A stretch of DNA of 64,000 nt from NCBI GenBank assembly GCA_946558465.1, contig CAMNTM010000002.1, positions 1 to 64,000 on the forward strand, read 5' to 3'. The stretch is from an uncultured Lachnospiraceae bacterium. Lineage in GTDB: Bacteria > Bacillota > Clostridia > Lachnospirales > Lachnospiraceae. Each line of letters opens with the position of its first letter. The stretch's first letter is position 1. The position numbers and the translations under genes were made by a program. Positions 15,632 through 24,829 of the stretch are shown here, in pieces. The notes beneath the pieces were generated by a model that searched no databases, was not told the DNA's origin, and saw only the letters and a list, made by a program, of their open reading frames with translations.

Positions 15632-16555
15632 TTACTCCTTATACTTCGCATTCAGCACAGTTCCTTCCTTATCAATACGAATCCGCGCAATACTCTTCAC
15701 ATACTGATTAAATCTAGAATACCCATAGTCATTAATCTCAAAATCCTTGTATTTTTCATACACCTTATTCCCTAGTATACTTAATTCAATTCCTCCGGCT
15801 CCGGATTCCTTCACCACATTCAACACATACTTGTCTATATCTGCCTTCCTGTCTCTGTCCTCCCGCAGCACAACAGACACAAAATTCCCCTTTTTTACCA
15901 ATTCAATCCGCTGAAATTCTTCCAGAAATTTTGAAAGCATATTATAGCCGTAGCTTCGAACATCAAAATCAGGGTACAAACTCACCAGACGGCTTCCCAC
16001 CTCGCCAAGCCCCGTAGGCTTATTGCTGTCCTGATTCTCAATAATCATTTTGATAACTGCATTTTCAATCTTTTCCTTTGTAAAGGTATCATGAGACTCG
16101 GCAGCTGAACCAGGTGAATTTTCATTCAGCAGATTTTCCAGAATGGTAAATTTATCACATGCTTTTCGAAATGGTTCAGGCGTTTTATTTTCTCCCATCC
16201 CGATAACCATCTTTCCGCTTTCTCTTAACCTGCTTACAAGTCTTGTAAAATCACTGTCGCTGGATACGATACAAAATCCGTCTACATCATTTGTATACAA
16301 AATATCCATAGCATCTATAATCATAGCTGAATCCGTAGCATTTTTCCCCTGTGTATAAGAAAACTGCTGAATCGGCGTAATAGAATTTTTAAGAAGCTCC
16401 TCCTTCCAGCTGGAGTGCTGCGTGCTTGTCCAGTCTCCATAAATCCTCTTATAAGTTATATTTCCATATTTTGATAACTCTGTTAATATCGGTTTAATAT
16501 ATTTCGCTGACACGTTGTCCGCATCAATCAACAATGCATAGTATTGTCCGTCCAT
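15632..16555 (-). CDS. NYN-domain (PIN-like) nuclease with two OST-HTH/LOTUS domains
   Basis: This 307-residue protein begins with a LabA/NYN nuclease fold: LLIDADNVSAK with the first acidic residues at 11 and 13, TDSAMIIDAMD, and IVSSDSDFTRLVSRL. It then has two LOTUS-type RNA-binding winged helices, near residues 160-225 and 240-305. Proteins of this kind are thought to bind and cut RNA in the cytoplasm; the targets are unknown. AAAGGAG seven bases before the ATG at 16555 decides the start over a longer frame. Upstream of rlmD, with which it is coupled. Confidence 0.87.
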   Translation of the reverse strand: MDGQYYALLIDADNVSAKYIKPILTELSKYGNITYKRIYGDWTSTQHSSWKEELLKNSITPIQQFSYTQGKNATDSAMIIDAMDILYTNDVDGFCIVSSDSDFTRLVSRLRESGKMVIGMGENKTPEPFRKACDKFTILENLLNENSPGSAAESHDTFTKEKIENAVIKMIIENQDSNKPTGLGEVGSRLVSLYPDFDVRSYGYNMLSKFLEEFQRIELVKKGNFVSVVLREDRDRKADIDKYVLNVVKESGAGGIELSILGNKVYEKYKDFEINDYGYSRFNQYVKSIARIRIDKEGTVLNAKYKE

Positions 16556-16688
16556 ACTTTCTCCTTTCATTTTATGCGGATATACCTCCGGTCCAGATGT
16601 CTTTCCCAGCTGCACAAATACTGCTCCAGCTCAAAAATTTTTCTGTCACACATCCTTTTATTACACATAATTCCTGAAACACAAGATA

Positions 16689-16737
16689 AAAGCAGGCAAG
16701 ATGCCCGTTTTCACCAAATAGGCTTCCGACCTGCTTT
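16689..16737 (-). terminator. Terminator after the small membrane protein gene
   Basis: AAAGCAGG pairs with CCTGCTTT across 33 bases (16689-16737), with CTTTTATC following on the minus strand and CTTTTTCC on the plus strand. It sits 26 bases past the stop of the gene at 16763. Confidence 0.55.
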
Positions 16738-16762
16738 TTCCTTCAGTTACTGTAGCTTTCCT

Positions 16763-17005
16763 CTATACCTGATCTTCTTCATTGAAAAAGTCATCGTCAA
16801 AATCATCCTCGAAGTCTTCCTCAAAATCCTCAAGATAATCCGGTGTAAAGAAACAATATACTGCATAAGCAATTGCTGCAATCGCTGCTACCGCACCGAC
16901 AATAGCAAGCACCCAGAGCACTGTTTTACACTGCTTATCCTCTTCCTTTTTATTTACTAATTCATTCAGTTTTGTTGCTGCAATAAGCTCTTCTACTCTA
17001 CTCAT
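16763..17005 (-). CDS. Small single-pass membrane protein with acidic tail
   Basis: The 80-residue protein begins MSRVEELIAATKLNEL. It has one membrane helix (VLWVLAIVGAVAAIAAIAYAV) and ends in an Asp/Glu/Phe tail (LEDFEEDFEDDFDDDFF). I recognise it as a type of small protein seen across Lachnospiraceae near pcrA-like genes but know no function. GGAG eight bases before the ATG at 17005 fixes the start. No signal peptide cleavage site is seen, so the helix probably anchors the acidic tail inside or outside the membrane. Confidence 0.75.
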   Translation of the reverse strand: MSRVEELIAATKLNELVNKKEEDKQCKTVLWVLAIVGAVAAIAAIAYAVYCFFTPDYLEDFEEDFEDDFDDDFFNEEDQV

Positions 17006-17256
17006 GCTCCCGCTCCTTTCTTTTTTGTCATGCTTTTCGTATATACTGCGGCACAACCTTTATTCCTATCTATTGTTCTCACCGCCATATATTTATTATA
17101 CCATTATAAAATCAAGATTACTACTTATTTATTTCCAAAATATACAATTTCTGTATCCGTTCAGCCATCGTAAGCCAGACTGGCGAAACATGTCTGCATG
17201 AATGAGCTGTCTGGCTGGCATTGGCCGAACTAATACTAATTTTCATCAATCTTCCA

Positions 17257-19491
17257 TTATACCTTCTTAAGCTTCGCAAACATAGCAAACATCTTTTTTG
17301 TGCCTGCATCATCAAAATCCACCGTCACCTCGTAGTCACGGCCGCCCGATACAATACCAGTCACCGTCCCCTCACCGAATTTTACATGCTGCACCCTGTC
17401 ACCCACATCGTAACCGGGACCGCTGCCAGATGCTGCACCGAACTGCTGGATCGGCTTTGCCGGGGCAAATGCCTTTGCCCGGAATACCTGCTTTGCCTGC
17501 TGGTATGTACTGACTGCCGCCGGTGCCGTCATCTCTTCTTTTTCAAATACCATGCCGGTAGACAAAAGCTTTTGGGGAATCTCTTTTAAAAACCTGGACA
17601 TCTTATTATACTGGACTTCTCCTCGAATCATGCGCCTTCTCGCACAGGTCAGTGTCAGCCTCTCCTCCGCTCTTGTAATACCCACATAGCAGAGCCTTCT
17701 CTCTTCCTCCATTTCATCTGGATCATCAGAGGTAACCGTCATATAGCTTGGAAAAATTCCATCCTCAAGCCCTGCCAGATATACATGCGGAAATTCCAGT
17801 CCCTTTGCGCTGTGAAGCGTCATAAGAACTACATAATCACTGGTTTCATCCAGACTATCAATATCTGCTACCAGAGCCACCTCCTCCAAGAATCCGCTTA
17901 AGGTCACTGGTTCATTTCTCTCCTCACAGACCTCCTCGTAAGCAGCGATTTTGCTCATTAGCTCGTCGATATTCTCGATTCTTGCCTGAGCCTCCTCTGC
18001 ATCGCCCGCCTCAAGACTCTCAATATAGCCGGTCTCATCAATAATCTCCTGCATTAATGCGGAAATTGTCATCTCCTCTGCATCCGCTTTAAAATGTTCA
18101 ATTAATGCCACAAAGGATTCCAGCTTTGCCCCTCCTCTTCCAATATTCGGAATCAAATCCACTGCTCTAAGTGCCGCGTAAAACCCAATTTCCCGGCTTG
18201 CAGCATATTCCTGCACCCGATTAATGCTGGTAAGGCCGATTCCTCTTTTCGGAACATTTACAATTCTCCGCACTGCCAGATCATCCAGGCCGTTATCTAC
18301 CGTTTTAAGATAAGCCAACAGATCTTTAATCTCCCGCCTTGCATAAAAGTTAATGCCGCCCACGATTTTATACGGAATATTGGCAGTCACAAACTTTTCC
18401 TCAAATAAACGTGACTGAGCATTTGTCCGGTACAGCACTGCAAAATCATTGTAGCTGCAGTCTCTGCTTTTTACATGCTCCCCGATATCACTGACAATAT
18501 ACTCTGCCTCATCGTAAGCCGTATCAAACTGCCGGACAATCAGCTTATCTCCTTCTCCATTCTCTGTCCAGAGCGCCTTTTCTTTTCTGCCCTTATTATT
18601 CTTTATTACAGCATTTGCAGCATCCAGAATATTTCCTGTGGAGCGGTAGTTCTGCTCCAGCTTCACCACCTTCGCATCCGGAAATACCTTCTCAAACCCC
18701 AAAATATTCCTGATATTTGCTCCCCGGAATTTATAGATAGACTGGTCGTCATCACCCACCACACACAGATTCCGGTACTTTAAGGCCAAAAGTCTGATCA
18801 GCTCAAACTGTACGGTATTCGTATCCTGGTACTCATCCACCATAATATAACGAAAACGCTCCTGATAATAATCCAGTACATCCGCCTGTGTCTGAAAAAG
18901 CTGCACTGTCTTTACCAGCAAATCATCAAAATCAAGCGCATTATTCGCTCTGAGCTGCTTCTCATACTCCTCGTAAACTTCCGCTGCCTTGCGCATGCTG
19001 TAATCTCCTCCGGCATTTAATCGAAACTCCTCCGGCGTAACCAACGCATCCTTTGCATGAGAAATTGTATTTAACAGCATGCGTTCCTTATAAATTTTTG
19101 TATCTATCTGAAGAAGCCTGCATATCTCCTTCATCAAAGTTTTCTGATCCTCTGTGTCATAGATCGTAAAGCTTGTATCATACCCCAGAAGCCCGATATG
19201 CCTGCGCAGTATCCGCACACACATAGAATGAAAGGTGCTCACCCAGATACTCTCTGAACCAAAGCCCACCAGCCTGTCCACCCTCTCCCGCATCTCTCCT
19301 GCTGCCTTATTGGTAAATGTGATAGCAAGGATATTCCACGGATTCACTCCCATCTCATCAATCAGGTATGCGGTCCTGTGCGTTAATACTCTTGTTTTCC
19401 CGGAGCCGGCACCGGCAAGAATCAGAAGAGGCCCCTCCGTATGATATACTGCCTCCTGCTGTTTATCGTTTAGTGTGTCATAAATGCTCAA
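17257..19491 (-). CDS. pcrA: ATP-dependent DNA helicase PcrA/UvrD
   Basis: The 744-residue SF1A helicase has the Q-motif LNDKQQEAV, Walker A AGAGSGKT near residue 27, motif II VDEYQDTN, motif III GDDDQSIYKFRGA, motif IV EQNYRST, motif V TLHSAKGLEF and motif VI YVGITRAEERL. It ends in a Tudor-like domain (DVGDRVQHVKFGEGTVTGIV) that contacts RNA polymerase in PcrA. It unwinds DNA 3'-5' in repair, plasmid replication and removal of stalled complexes. The length is standard. It stands alone between the small membrane protein and the ABC exporter. Confidence 0.95.
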   Translation of the reverse strand: MSIYDTLNDKQQEAVYHTEGPLLILAGAGSGKTRVLTHRTAYLIDEMGVNPWNILAITFTNKAAGEMRERVDRLVGFGSESIWVSTFHSMCVRILRRHIGLLGYDTSFTIYDTEDQKTLMKEICRLLQIDTKIYKERMLLNTISHAKDALVTPEEFRLNAGGDYSMRKAAEVYEEYEKQLRANNALDFDDLLVKTVQLFQTQADVLDYYQERFRYIMVDEYQDTNTVQFELIRLLALKYRNLCVVGDDDQSIYKFRGANIRNILGFEKVFPDAKVVKLEQNYRSTGNILDAANAVIKNNKGRKEKALWTENGEGDKLIVRQFDTAYDEAEYIVSDIGEHVKSRDCSYNDFAVLYRTNAQSRLFEEKFVTANIPYKIVGGINFYARREIKDLLAYLKTVDNGLDDLAVRRIVNVPKRGIGLTSINRVQEYAASREIGFYAALRAVDLIPNIGRGGAKLESFVALIEHFKADAEEMTISALMQEIIDETGYIESLEAGDAEEAQARIENIDELMSKIAAYEEVCEERNEPVTLSGFLEEVALVADIDSLDETSDYVVLMTLHSAKGLEFPHVYLAGLEDGIFPSYMTVTSDDPDEMEEERRLCYVGITRAEERLTLTCARRRMIRGEVQYNKMSRFLKEIPQKLLSTGMVFEKEEMTAPAAVSTYQQAKQVFRAKAFAPAKPIQQFGAASGSGPGYDVGDRVQHVKFGEGTVTGIVSGGRDYEVTVDFDDAGTKKMFAMFAKLKKV

Positions 19492-19737
19492 TTTAAAAAT
19501 TCCTTTCTCTTCCTGACTTCAATTCAGATTCCAGCTTTGAATTCATCTCTGAAAAGATTATAGCACAGACCATAAGACCCATGCTATATCTTTTGTAAAA
19601 TCCATATACATCCTGTCACCATATTCTCCGAAACCGGCTGACAAAGCCTCACACAAATCCCGGAATTTTACAGTCCTGCAATCCTGCAGACACAACTCCT
19701 TTTTGTTCCTGATTTTTTCTAAATAAATTAAACTTCG

Positions 19738-21642
19738 CTATGCACGAATTGCATTTCCCGTATACAGCTGGTAATACCTGCCCTTTTCTTCTATAAGCTG
19801 GTCGTGTGTGCCTCTTTCAATAATCCTTCCCTGTTCCAGCACCATGATACAGTCTGAATTGCGCACGGTAGACAGTCTATGTGCAATCACAAATGTAGTT
19901 CTGCCCTTCATCAGCCTATCCATACCCTCCTGAACAATCCGCTCTGTTCTTGTATCAATCGAGCTGGTCGCCTCATCAAGGATCAATACCGGAGGGTCTG
20001 CCGCTGCCGCTCTTGCGATTGCTAAAAGCTGTCTCTGTCCCTGGCTTAAATTAGCGCCGTCTCCTGTAAGCATCGTATCGTACCCTTCCGGAAGCCGCCG
20101 GATAAAACTGTCCGCGTTGGCAAGCTTTGCTGCCGCCACAATCTCCTCGTCCGTTGCATCAAGCTTACCGAACCGGATATTCTCCTTTACAGTTCCTGTA
20201 AATAAATGGGTATCCTGCAGGACAATTCCAAGAGAACGTCTCAAATCTGCCTTTTTAATCTTATTAACATTGATCCCGTCATAGCGTATCTTCCCATCCT
20301 GAATATCATAAAAGCGGTTAATCAGATTTGTAATGGTAGTCTTCCCTGCTCCTGTTGAGCCGACAAACGCAATTTTCTGTCCCGGCTCTGCAAAAAGTTT
20401 CACATCATGAAGTACAATCTTTTCATCCGTATAACCGAAGTCTACTCCGTCGAAAACTACATCTCCTTTCACCTCTATATAGTCAACACTCTTATCTGCC
20501 TGATGTACATGCTTCCATGCCCAGCGTCCGGTCCTCTCCCGGCATTCATACAGAGTACCGTTTTCCTCCCGCACATTTACCAGCGTCACATATCCTTCAT
20601 CTGTCTCGGCTTCCTCGTCAAGGAGTGCAAAGATGCGTTCCGCACCGGCCATAGCCATAACAACCGCATTCATCTGCATGCTTACCTGATTGATGGGCAT
20701 ACTGAAGCTTTTATTAAATGTCAGAAAGCTTGCCAGTCCGCCTAAGGTTAATCCGCCTATTCCTCTAAGCGCAAGGATTCCCCCGGCGATTGCACATACC
20801 ACATAGCTTACATTCCCAAGCTGGGCATTGATCGGCCCAAGAAAATTTGCAAATGTGTTGGCCCTGTCTGCACTTACAAACAATCTGTCATTCTTTTCTT
20901 TAAATTCTCTTTTACAAATCTCTTCATGACAAAATACCTTGACTACCTTCTGTCCGTTCATCATTTCTTCAATATATCCGTTCACCTCGCCCAGGTTTTT
21001 CTGCTGCTTTAGAAAGTATTTCCCGCTCATTCCCGCAGATTTTTTAGAACAAAATACCATAACCGCCACCATGATGAGCGTGACTCCTGTAAGCGGTATG
21101 CTCAATATCAGCATACTGATAAATACACTTATGATCGTAAAGCTGCTGTTCACAAGCTGCGGTATACTCTGGCTTATCATCTGTCTCAGCGTATCGATAT
21201 CGTTGGTATACACGGACATAATGTCTCCGTGTGCATGCGTATCAAAATATTTTATCGGAAGCTTTTCCATATGCTCAAATAAATCATCTCTCATATCTCG
21301 AAGTGTTCCCTGCGTCACATTTATCATAATCCGGTTATACCCGTAGCTTGACACAATTCCAAGCCCGTAAAAACCTGCCACCCGGAAAATCGCACGGGCA
21401 AGCGGCATGAAATCCGGATTGTCCGTAAGAAGAAACGGTGTAATATAGTCGTCAATCAGATTTTTCATAAAAAGAGTTCCCTGGACATTACACAAGACAC
21501 TTATCATAATAAGAACAATAACGGCTGCATAGTGAATACCGTAACTTTTAAATACATACCTCATAAGTCTTAAAAACAATTTTCCGGGATTCTTCACGCT
21601 GGATTTCATTCCCCGCGGTCCCCGGTTCATCGGTCCTGCCAT
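19738..21642 (-). CDS. ABC exporter subunit with intact catalytic site (heterodimer partner)
   Basis: A 634-residue half-transporter: six membrane helices (about 30-340) followed by an ATPase domain with Walker A GSTGAGKTT, signature LSQGQ, Walker B VLILDEATSS with the catalytic Glu, and H-switch AHRLSTV. All catalytic residues are canonical. It is encoded three bases after its partner at 21646-23556, whose own site is degenerate, so the two form a heterodimeric multidrug-type exporter like BmrCD or TM287/288. An extra loop of about 40 residues lies before the ATPase domain. Substrate unknown. Confidence 0.92.
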   Translation of the reverse strand: MAGPMNRGPRGMKSSVKNPGKLFLRLMRYVFKSYGIHYAAVIVLIMISVLCNVQGTLFMKNLIDDYITPFLLTDNPDFMPLARAIFRVAGFYGLGIVSSYGYNRIMINVTQGTLRDMRDDLFEHMEKLPIKYFDTHAHGDIMSVYTNDIDTLRQMISQSIPQLVNSSFTIISVFISMLILSIPLTGVTLIMVAVMVFCSKKSAGMSGKYFLKQQKNLGEVNGYIEEMMNGQKVVKVFCHEEICKREFKEKNDRLFVSADRANTFANFLGPINAQLGNVSYVVCAIAGGILALRGIGGLTLGGLASFLTFNKSFSMPINQVSMQMNAVVMAMAGAERIFALLDEEAETDEGYVTLVNVREENGTLYECRERTGRWAWKHVHQADKSVDYIEVKGDVVFDGVDFGYTDEKIVLHDVKLFAEPGQKIAFVGSTGAGKTTITNLINRFYDIQDGKIRYDGINVNKIKKADLRRSLGIVLQDTHLFTGTVKENIRFGKLDATDEEIVAAAKLANADSFIRRLPEGYDTMLTGDGANLSQGQRQLLAIARAAAADPPVLILDEATSSIDTRTERIVQEGMDRLMKGRTTFVIAHRLSTVRNSDCIMVLEQGRIIERGTHDQLIEEKGRYYQLYTGNAIRA

Positions 21643-21645
21643 CTA

Positions 21646-23556
21646 TTACTCAGCCTCCTCTTTAAATTCTGCAGAAATACCCTCTTCTGTACTATCTGCT
21701 GCCGTCTTTTGCGTCTCAGGCTCTTCCGACATCTCATTAAAGCCTCCGCCGTCCTTCGCCCGCAGCTCCGCCAAAGCCTCAGCTAGTCCTCCGTCTTTCT
21801 TTGTCTCAGGCTCTTCCAGTACCTCGTCAAAGTCTCCGCCGCCCTTTGTCTGGGACTCATAGACCTCACGATATATCTCATTCCCGGCTAAAAGCTCCTC
21901 ATGAGTGCCGATCCCGTTGATATGCCCCTCCTCCATGACAAGAATTCTGTCCGCATCCTGTACACTGGAAATTCTCTGGGCAATAATTAACTTCGTCGTA
22001 TCCGGAAGCTCTTCCCTGAAGGCTCTTCGTATCCTCCCATCCGTCGCAGTGTCCACTGCACTTGTACTGTCATCTAAAATCAATATATTCGGTTTTTTAA
22101 GAAGAGCTCTTGCAATACACAGACGCTGTCTCTGTCCTCCGGACACATTGCTTCCGCCCTGCTCGATATGAGTATAATACCCGTCTGGAAAACGCTCGAT
22201 AAATTCGTCCGCGCAGGCAAGACGGCAGGCCTCCTTACATTCCTCCTCAGAGGCCTTAGGACTGCCCCATCTCAGATTATCCAAAATCGTCCCGGAAAAT
22301 AATACATTATTCTGTAGTACTACCGATACCTGGCTGCGTAGTACATCCATATCATATTCCTTCACGTTATGCCCGCCGACCTTTACTTCTCCTCCTGTCA
22401 CATCATACAGCCTGCTTATCAGACTTACCAGACTGGTTTTGGCGCTTCCGGTGCCGCCGATAATCCCAATCGTCTCCCCGGATTCTATTGAAACACTGAT
22501 ATCCTTAAGTACGGACTCACTGCTTTCCTCTTTGTATGCAAAATACACTTGATCGAACTCAATGCTTCCATCCTTTACCGTCATAAGTGGATTCTCTGGA
22601 TTCCTGACACTGCTGGTTTCATTCAGCACCTCGGAAATACGTCTAACACTTGCCATACTCATAGAAATCATGACAAATACCATAGAAAGCATCATAAGAC
22701 TCATCAAAATATTCATGCAGTATGTAAGAAGACTCATTAATTCTCCCGTCGTAAGAGAGTCCGACACAATCATCTTTGCCCCGATCCAGCTGATAAGCAG
22801 AATACAGGAATACACGGTAAACATCATAAGCGGAGCATTATAAACCAGATTCTTCTCTGCTTTTAAAAAGATTCGGTAAATGTTCTCGCTGGCCTTCTTA
22901 AATTTATCGGTTTCCATATCCTCTCTGACATAAGACTTCACAACACGGATTGCAGATACATTTTCCTGTACAGATGCATTCAAATCATCATACTTTGGAA
23001 ATGCCTGCTGAAAATATTTCGTTGCACGGCTCATAATAAAAAACAAAAGAATTCCCAAAATAATGACAGCTGTAAGATAAATACTGGACAGCCTCGCATT
23101 AATCGTAAATGCCATAGCCATGGCACAGATAAGACTTGCCGGTGCCCTCGTAAACATTCTAAGGGTCATCTGATATGCATTCTGTATATTTGTTACGTCC
23201 GTAGTGAGTCTGGTAACCAGCCCCGCTGTACTGTACTTATCTATATTTGCAAAGGAAAAGGTCTGGATATGATTAAACATTGCTTCTCTTAGGTTTTTTG
23301 CAAAGCCCGCAGACGCCTTCGCACCAAAGCGGCCTCCTCCGATACCGGCAAAAAGTCCGATAAATGCTGCAATAATCATAAGCAGCCCCATCCGGTATAT
23401 ATGTTCAATATTTCCCGCATTCACCCCCTTGTCTATAATCGACGCCATGAGATATGGGATCACCATCTCCATCAGTACCTCTAAAATCATAAAAAGAGGC
23501 GTTGCGGCCGACGCCCGCTTATATTCCTTCACTTCCTTTAACAATGTCCAAAGCAT
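21646..23556 (-). CDS. ABC exporter subunit with degenerate catalytic site
   Basis: A 636-residue half-transporter with six membrane helices and an ATPase domain. The domain departs from consensus at three points: Walker A reads GGTGSAKTS (Gly to Ala), Walker B ends LILDDSTSA (catalytic Glu to Asp), and the H-switch reads IAQRISSV (His to Gln). The signature VSGGQRQRL is intact and serves the partner's site. This is the hallmark of the non-catalytic half of heterodimeric exporters. The C-terminal 70 residues are acidic and repeat the block GGGF-(D/N)-E-x-x-EEPET-x-K. First gene of a two-gene operon with a consensus promoter. Confidence 0.92.
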   Translation of the reverse strand: MLWTLLKEVKEYKRASAATPLFMILEVLMEMVIPYLMASIIDKGVNAGNIEHIYRMGLLMIIAAFIGLFAGIGGGRFGAKASAGFAKNLREAMFNHIQTFSFANIDKYSTAGLVTRLTTDVTNIQNAYQMTLRMFTRAPASLICAMAMAFTINARLSSIYLTAVIILGILLFFIMSRATKYFQQAFPKYDDLNASVQENVSAIRVVKSYVREDMETDKFKKASENIYRIFLKAEKNLVYNAPLMMFTVYSCILLISWIGAKMIVSDSLTTGELMSLLTYCMNILMSLMMLSMVFVMISMSMASVRRISEVLNETSSVRNPENPLMTVKDGSIEFDQVYFAYKEESSESVLKDISVSIESGETIGIIGGTGSAKTSLVSLISRLYDVTGGEVKVGGHNVKEYDMDVLRSQVSVVLQNNVLFSGTILDNLRWGSPKASEEECKEACRLACADEFIERFPDGYYTHIEQGGSNVSGGQRQRLCIARALLKKPNILILDDSTSAVDTATDGRIRRAFREELPDTTKLIIAQRISSVQDADRILVMEEGHINGIGTHEELLAGNEIYREVYESQTKGGGDFDEVLEEPETKKDGGLAEALAELRAKDGGGFNEMSEEPETQKTAADSTEEGISAEFKEEAE

Positions 23557-23600
23557 GCCTGATCCTCCTTAAAAATCCGGTATATTCCGCTGCTGAAAGT

Positions 23601-23656
23601 ATTGTATACATAGAAAATTTTAATGTCAAGTGAACAAAATTATATATTACTGTTCA
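23601..23656 (-). promoter_or_regulatory. Promoter of the ABC exporter operon with palindrome
   Basis: On the minus strand TTGACA (23624-23629) and TACAAT (23601-23606) are 17 bases apart, a near-perfect housekeeping promoter. A palindrome TGAACA...TGTTCA (23631-23656) touches the -35 box and could bind a repressor not encoded nearby. Confidence 0.78.
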
Positions 23657-23732
23657 TTTAGTTTATAATAACCTTCACAAATAGGATTTTCACACTTTTG
23701 AATCACCCTCTTACGGACTTTACAGTAAATGC

Positions 23733-23754
23733 AAAGTCCTGTATAAACAGTAAC
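23733..23754 (+). repeat. Short dispersed repeat, copy 1
   Basis: A 22-base element that recurs in inverted orientation at 25670-25691 with one mismatch (21 of 22). It overlaps a hairpin GGACTTT...AAAGTCC (23715-23739). Both copies are in intergenic regions. Confidence 0.6.
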
Positions 23755-23784
23755 GATTATATCGACGTTTTTTCGAAAAATTAC

Positions 23785-23813
23785 TTGTCATCTGGTTTTT
23801 AATACTATATAAT
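23785..23813 (+). promoter_or_regulatory. Promoter of the DUF1836 gene
   Basis: TTGTCA (23785-23790) and TATAAT (23808-23813) are separated by 17 bases. The box ends 22 bases before the start codon at 23836, leaving a short leader with GAGGTG. Confidence 0.8.
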
Positions 23814-23835
23814 AGCTATATTGAGGTGAAATACT

Positions 23836-24447
23836 ATGGTAATTGATAAAAAGGATCTGCTCGGCAGCATTCTGTCAAGTATAGAACGGATAGACTATGT
23901 AAAGCTTAATGACATACCGAATATTGATTTATACATGGATCAGGTCACAACCTTTATGGAGGAGCAGCTCTCTTCCTCCAAGCGGCACGACGAGGATAAG
24001 GTCCTGACAAAAACTATGATTAACAATTATACGAAAAACAATCTGCTTCCGCCTCCGCTGAAAAAGAAATATACAAAAGAGCATGTTCTGGTCATGATAT
24101 TTATATATTATTTTAAAAATATCCTTTCTATCAAAGACATTGAAACCTTGCTTGCACCGATTACGGAAAAATATTTCCACAATGGAGAGACATTTAATAT
24201 CACTTCTATCTATGAAGAAGTCTGTGAACTGGAAAAATCACGGATTGACGCCCTTCAAAAGGATGTTGCCAAGGCTTACAATCAGGCGATGGAGTCCTTT
24301 TCCAATGTCGAGGAAGAAGACCGGAACTATCTGCAGCTTTTTTCCTTTATCGCTTCCTTAAGCTTCGACGTCTATGTGAAAAAGCTGCTGATTGAAAAGC
24401 TCATCAATGAACTTCCACAGCCAGATCACAACAAAAAGAAAAAATAG
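23836..24447 (+). CDS. DUF1836 domain protein, HTH-type regulator
   Basis: The 203-residue protein contains the DUF1836 core TMINNYTKNNLLPPPLKKKY followed by TKEHVLVMIFIYYFKNILSI, a MerR-like helix-turn-helix arrangement common in Clostridia and Bacilli. The C-terminal half is helical and may mediate dimerisation. It is probably a DNA-binding regulator, but its targets are unknown. It is divergent from the ABC exporter operon, sharing a 280-base control region, so control of the exporter is possible though not shown. It ends at a bidirectional terminator. Confidence 0.86.
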   Translation: MVIDKKDLLGSILSSIERIDYVKLNDIPNIDLYMDQVTTFMEEQLSSSKRHDEDKVLTKTMINNYTKNNLLPPPLKKKYTKEHVLVMIFIYYFKNILSIKDIETLLAPITEKYFHNGETFNITSIYEEVCELEKSRIDALQKDVAKAYNQAMESFSNVEEEDRNYLQLFSFIASLSFDVYVKKLLIEKLINELPQPDHNKKKK

Positions 24448-24466
24448 GGCGCATGCCCTATTTTTT
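24441..24466. terminator. Bidirectional terminator between DUF1836 and yerC
   Basis: AAAATAGGGC pairs perfectly with GCCCTATTTT around the loop GCAT (24441-24464). A T run follows on the plus strand and CTTTTT on the minus strand. It separates two convergent genes. Confidence 0.88.
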
Positions 24467-24472
24467 ATAGGT

Positions 24473-24763
24473 TTATTTTTCATTGATACGTTCAAATACC
24501 ATATCGTAACCGTCATTTCCGTAATTCAGTGAACGATTCACCCTGCTGATAGTCGCCGTAGATGCACCTGTCTTTTCCGCGATCTCAAGATATGTTTTAT
24601 GCTCTCTCAGCATCTTCGCCACCTCAAACCTCTGCGACAGAGATAAAAGCTCATTCACTGTACAGATATCCTCGAAAAATGTATAGCACTCCTCCTTATC
24701 CTTCAGACTTAATATTGCGTCGAACAGATAGTCTACTGCCTCTGTCCTGATTTTTTTACTCAT
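24473..24763 (-). CDS. yerC: YerC/YecD family TrpR-like regulator
   Basis: The 96-residue product has the TrpR-like helical repressor fold. SLSQRFEVAKMLREHKTYLEI is followed by EKTGASTATISRVNRSLNYG, the helix-turn-helix. YerC proteins are TrpR superfamily regulators of unknown ligand in Firmicutes. AAAGGAG stands 9 bases before the ATG at 24763 (MSKKIRTEAVD), which is preferred over an 8-codon longer frame. Its length is normal. Convergent with DUF1836 and upstream of the PHP gene on the same strand. Confidence 0.9.
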   Translation of the reverse strand: MSKKIRTEAVDYLFDAILSLKDKEECYTFFEDICTVNELLSLSQRFEVAKMLREHKTYLEIAEKTGASTATISRVNRSLNYGNDGYDMVFERINEK

Positions 24764-24829
24764 AACCAGATACTCCTTTTGCAACACAATTCACTCTTGT
24801 TACATTTTAACACACTAAACTTATAAAAT

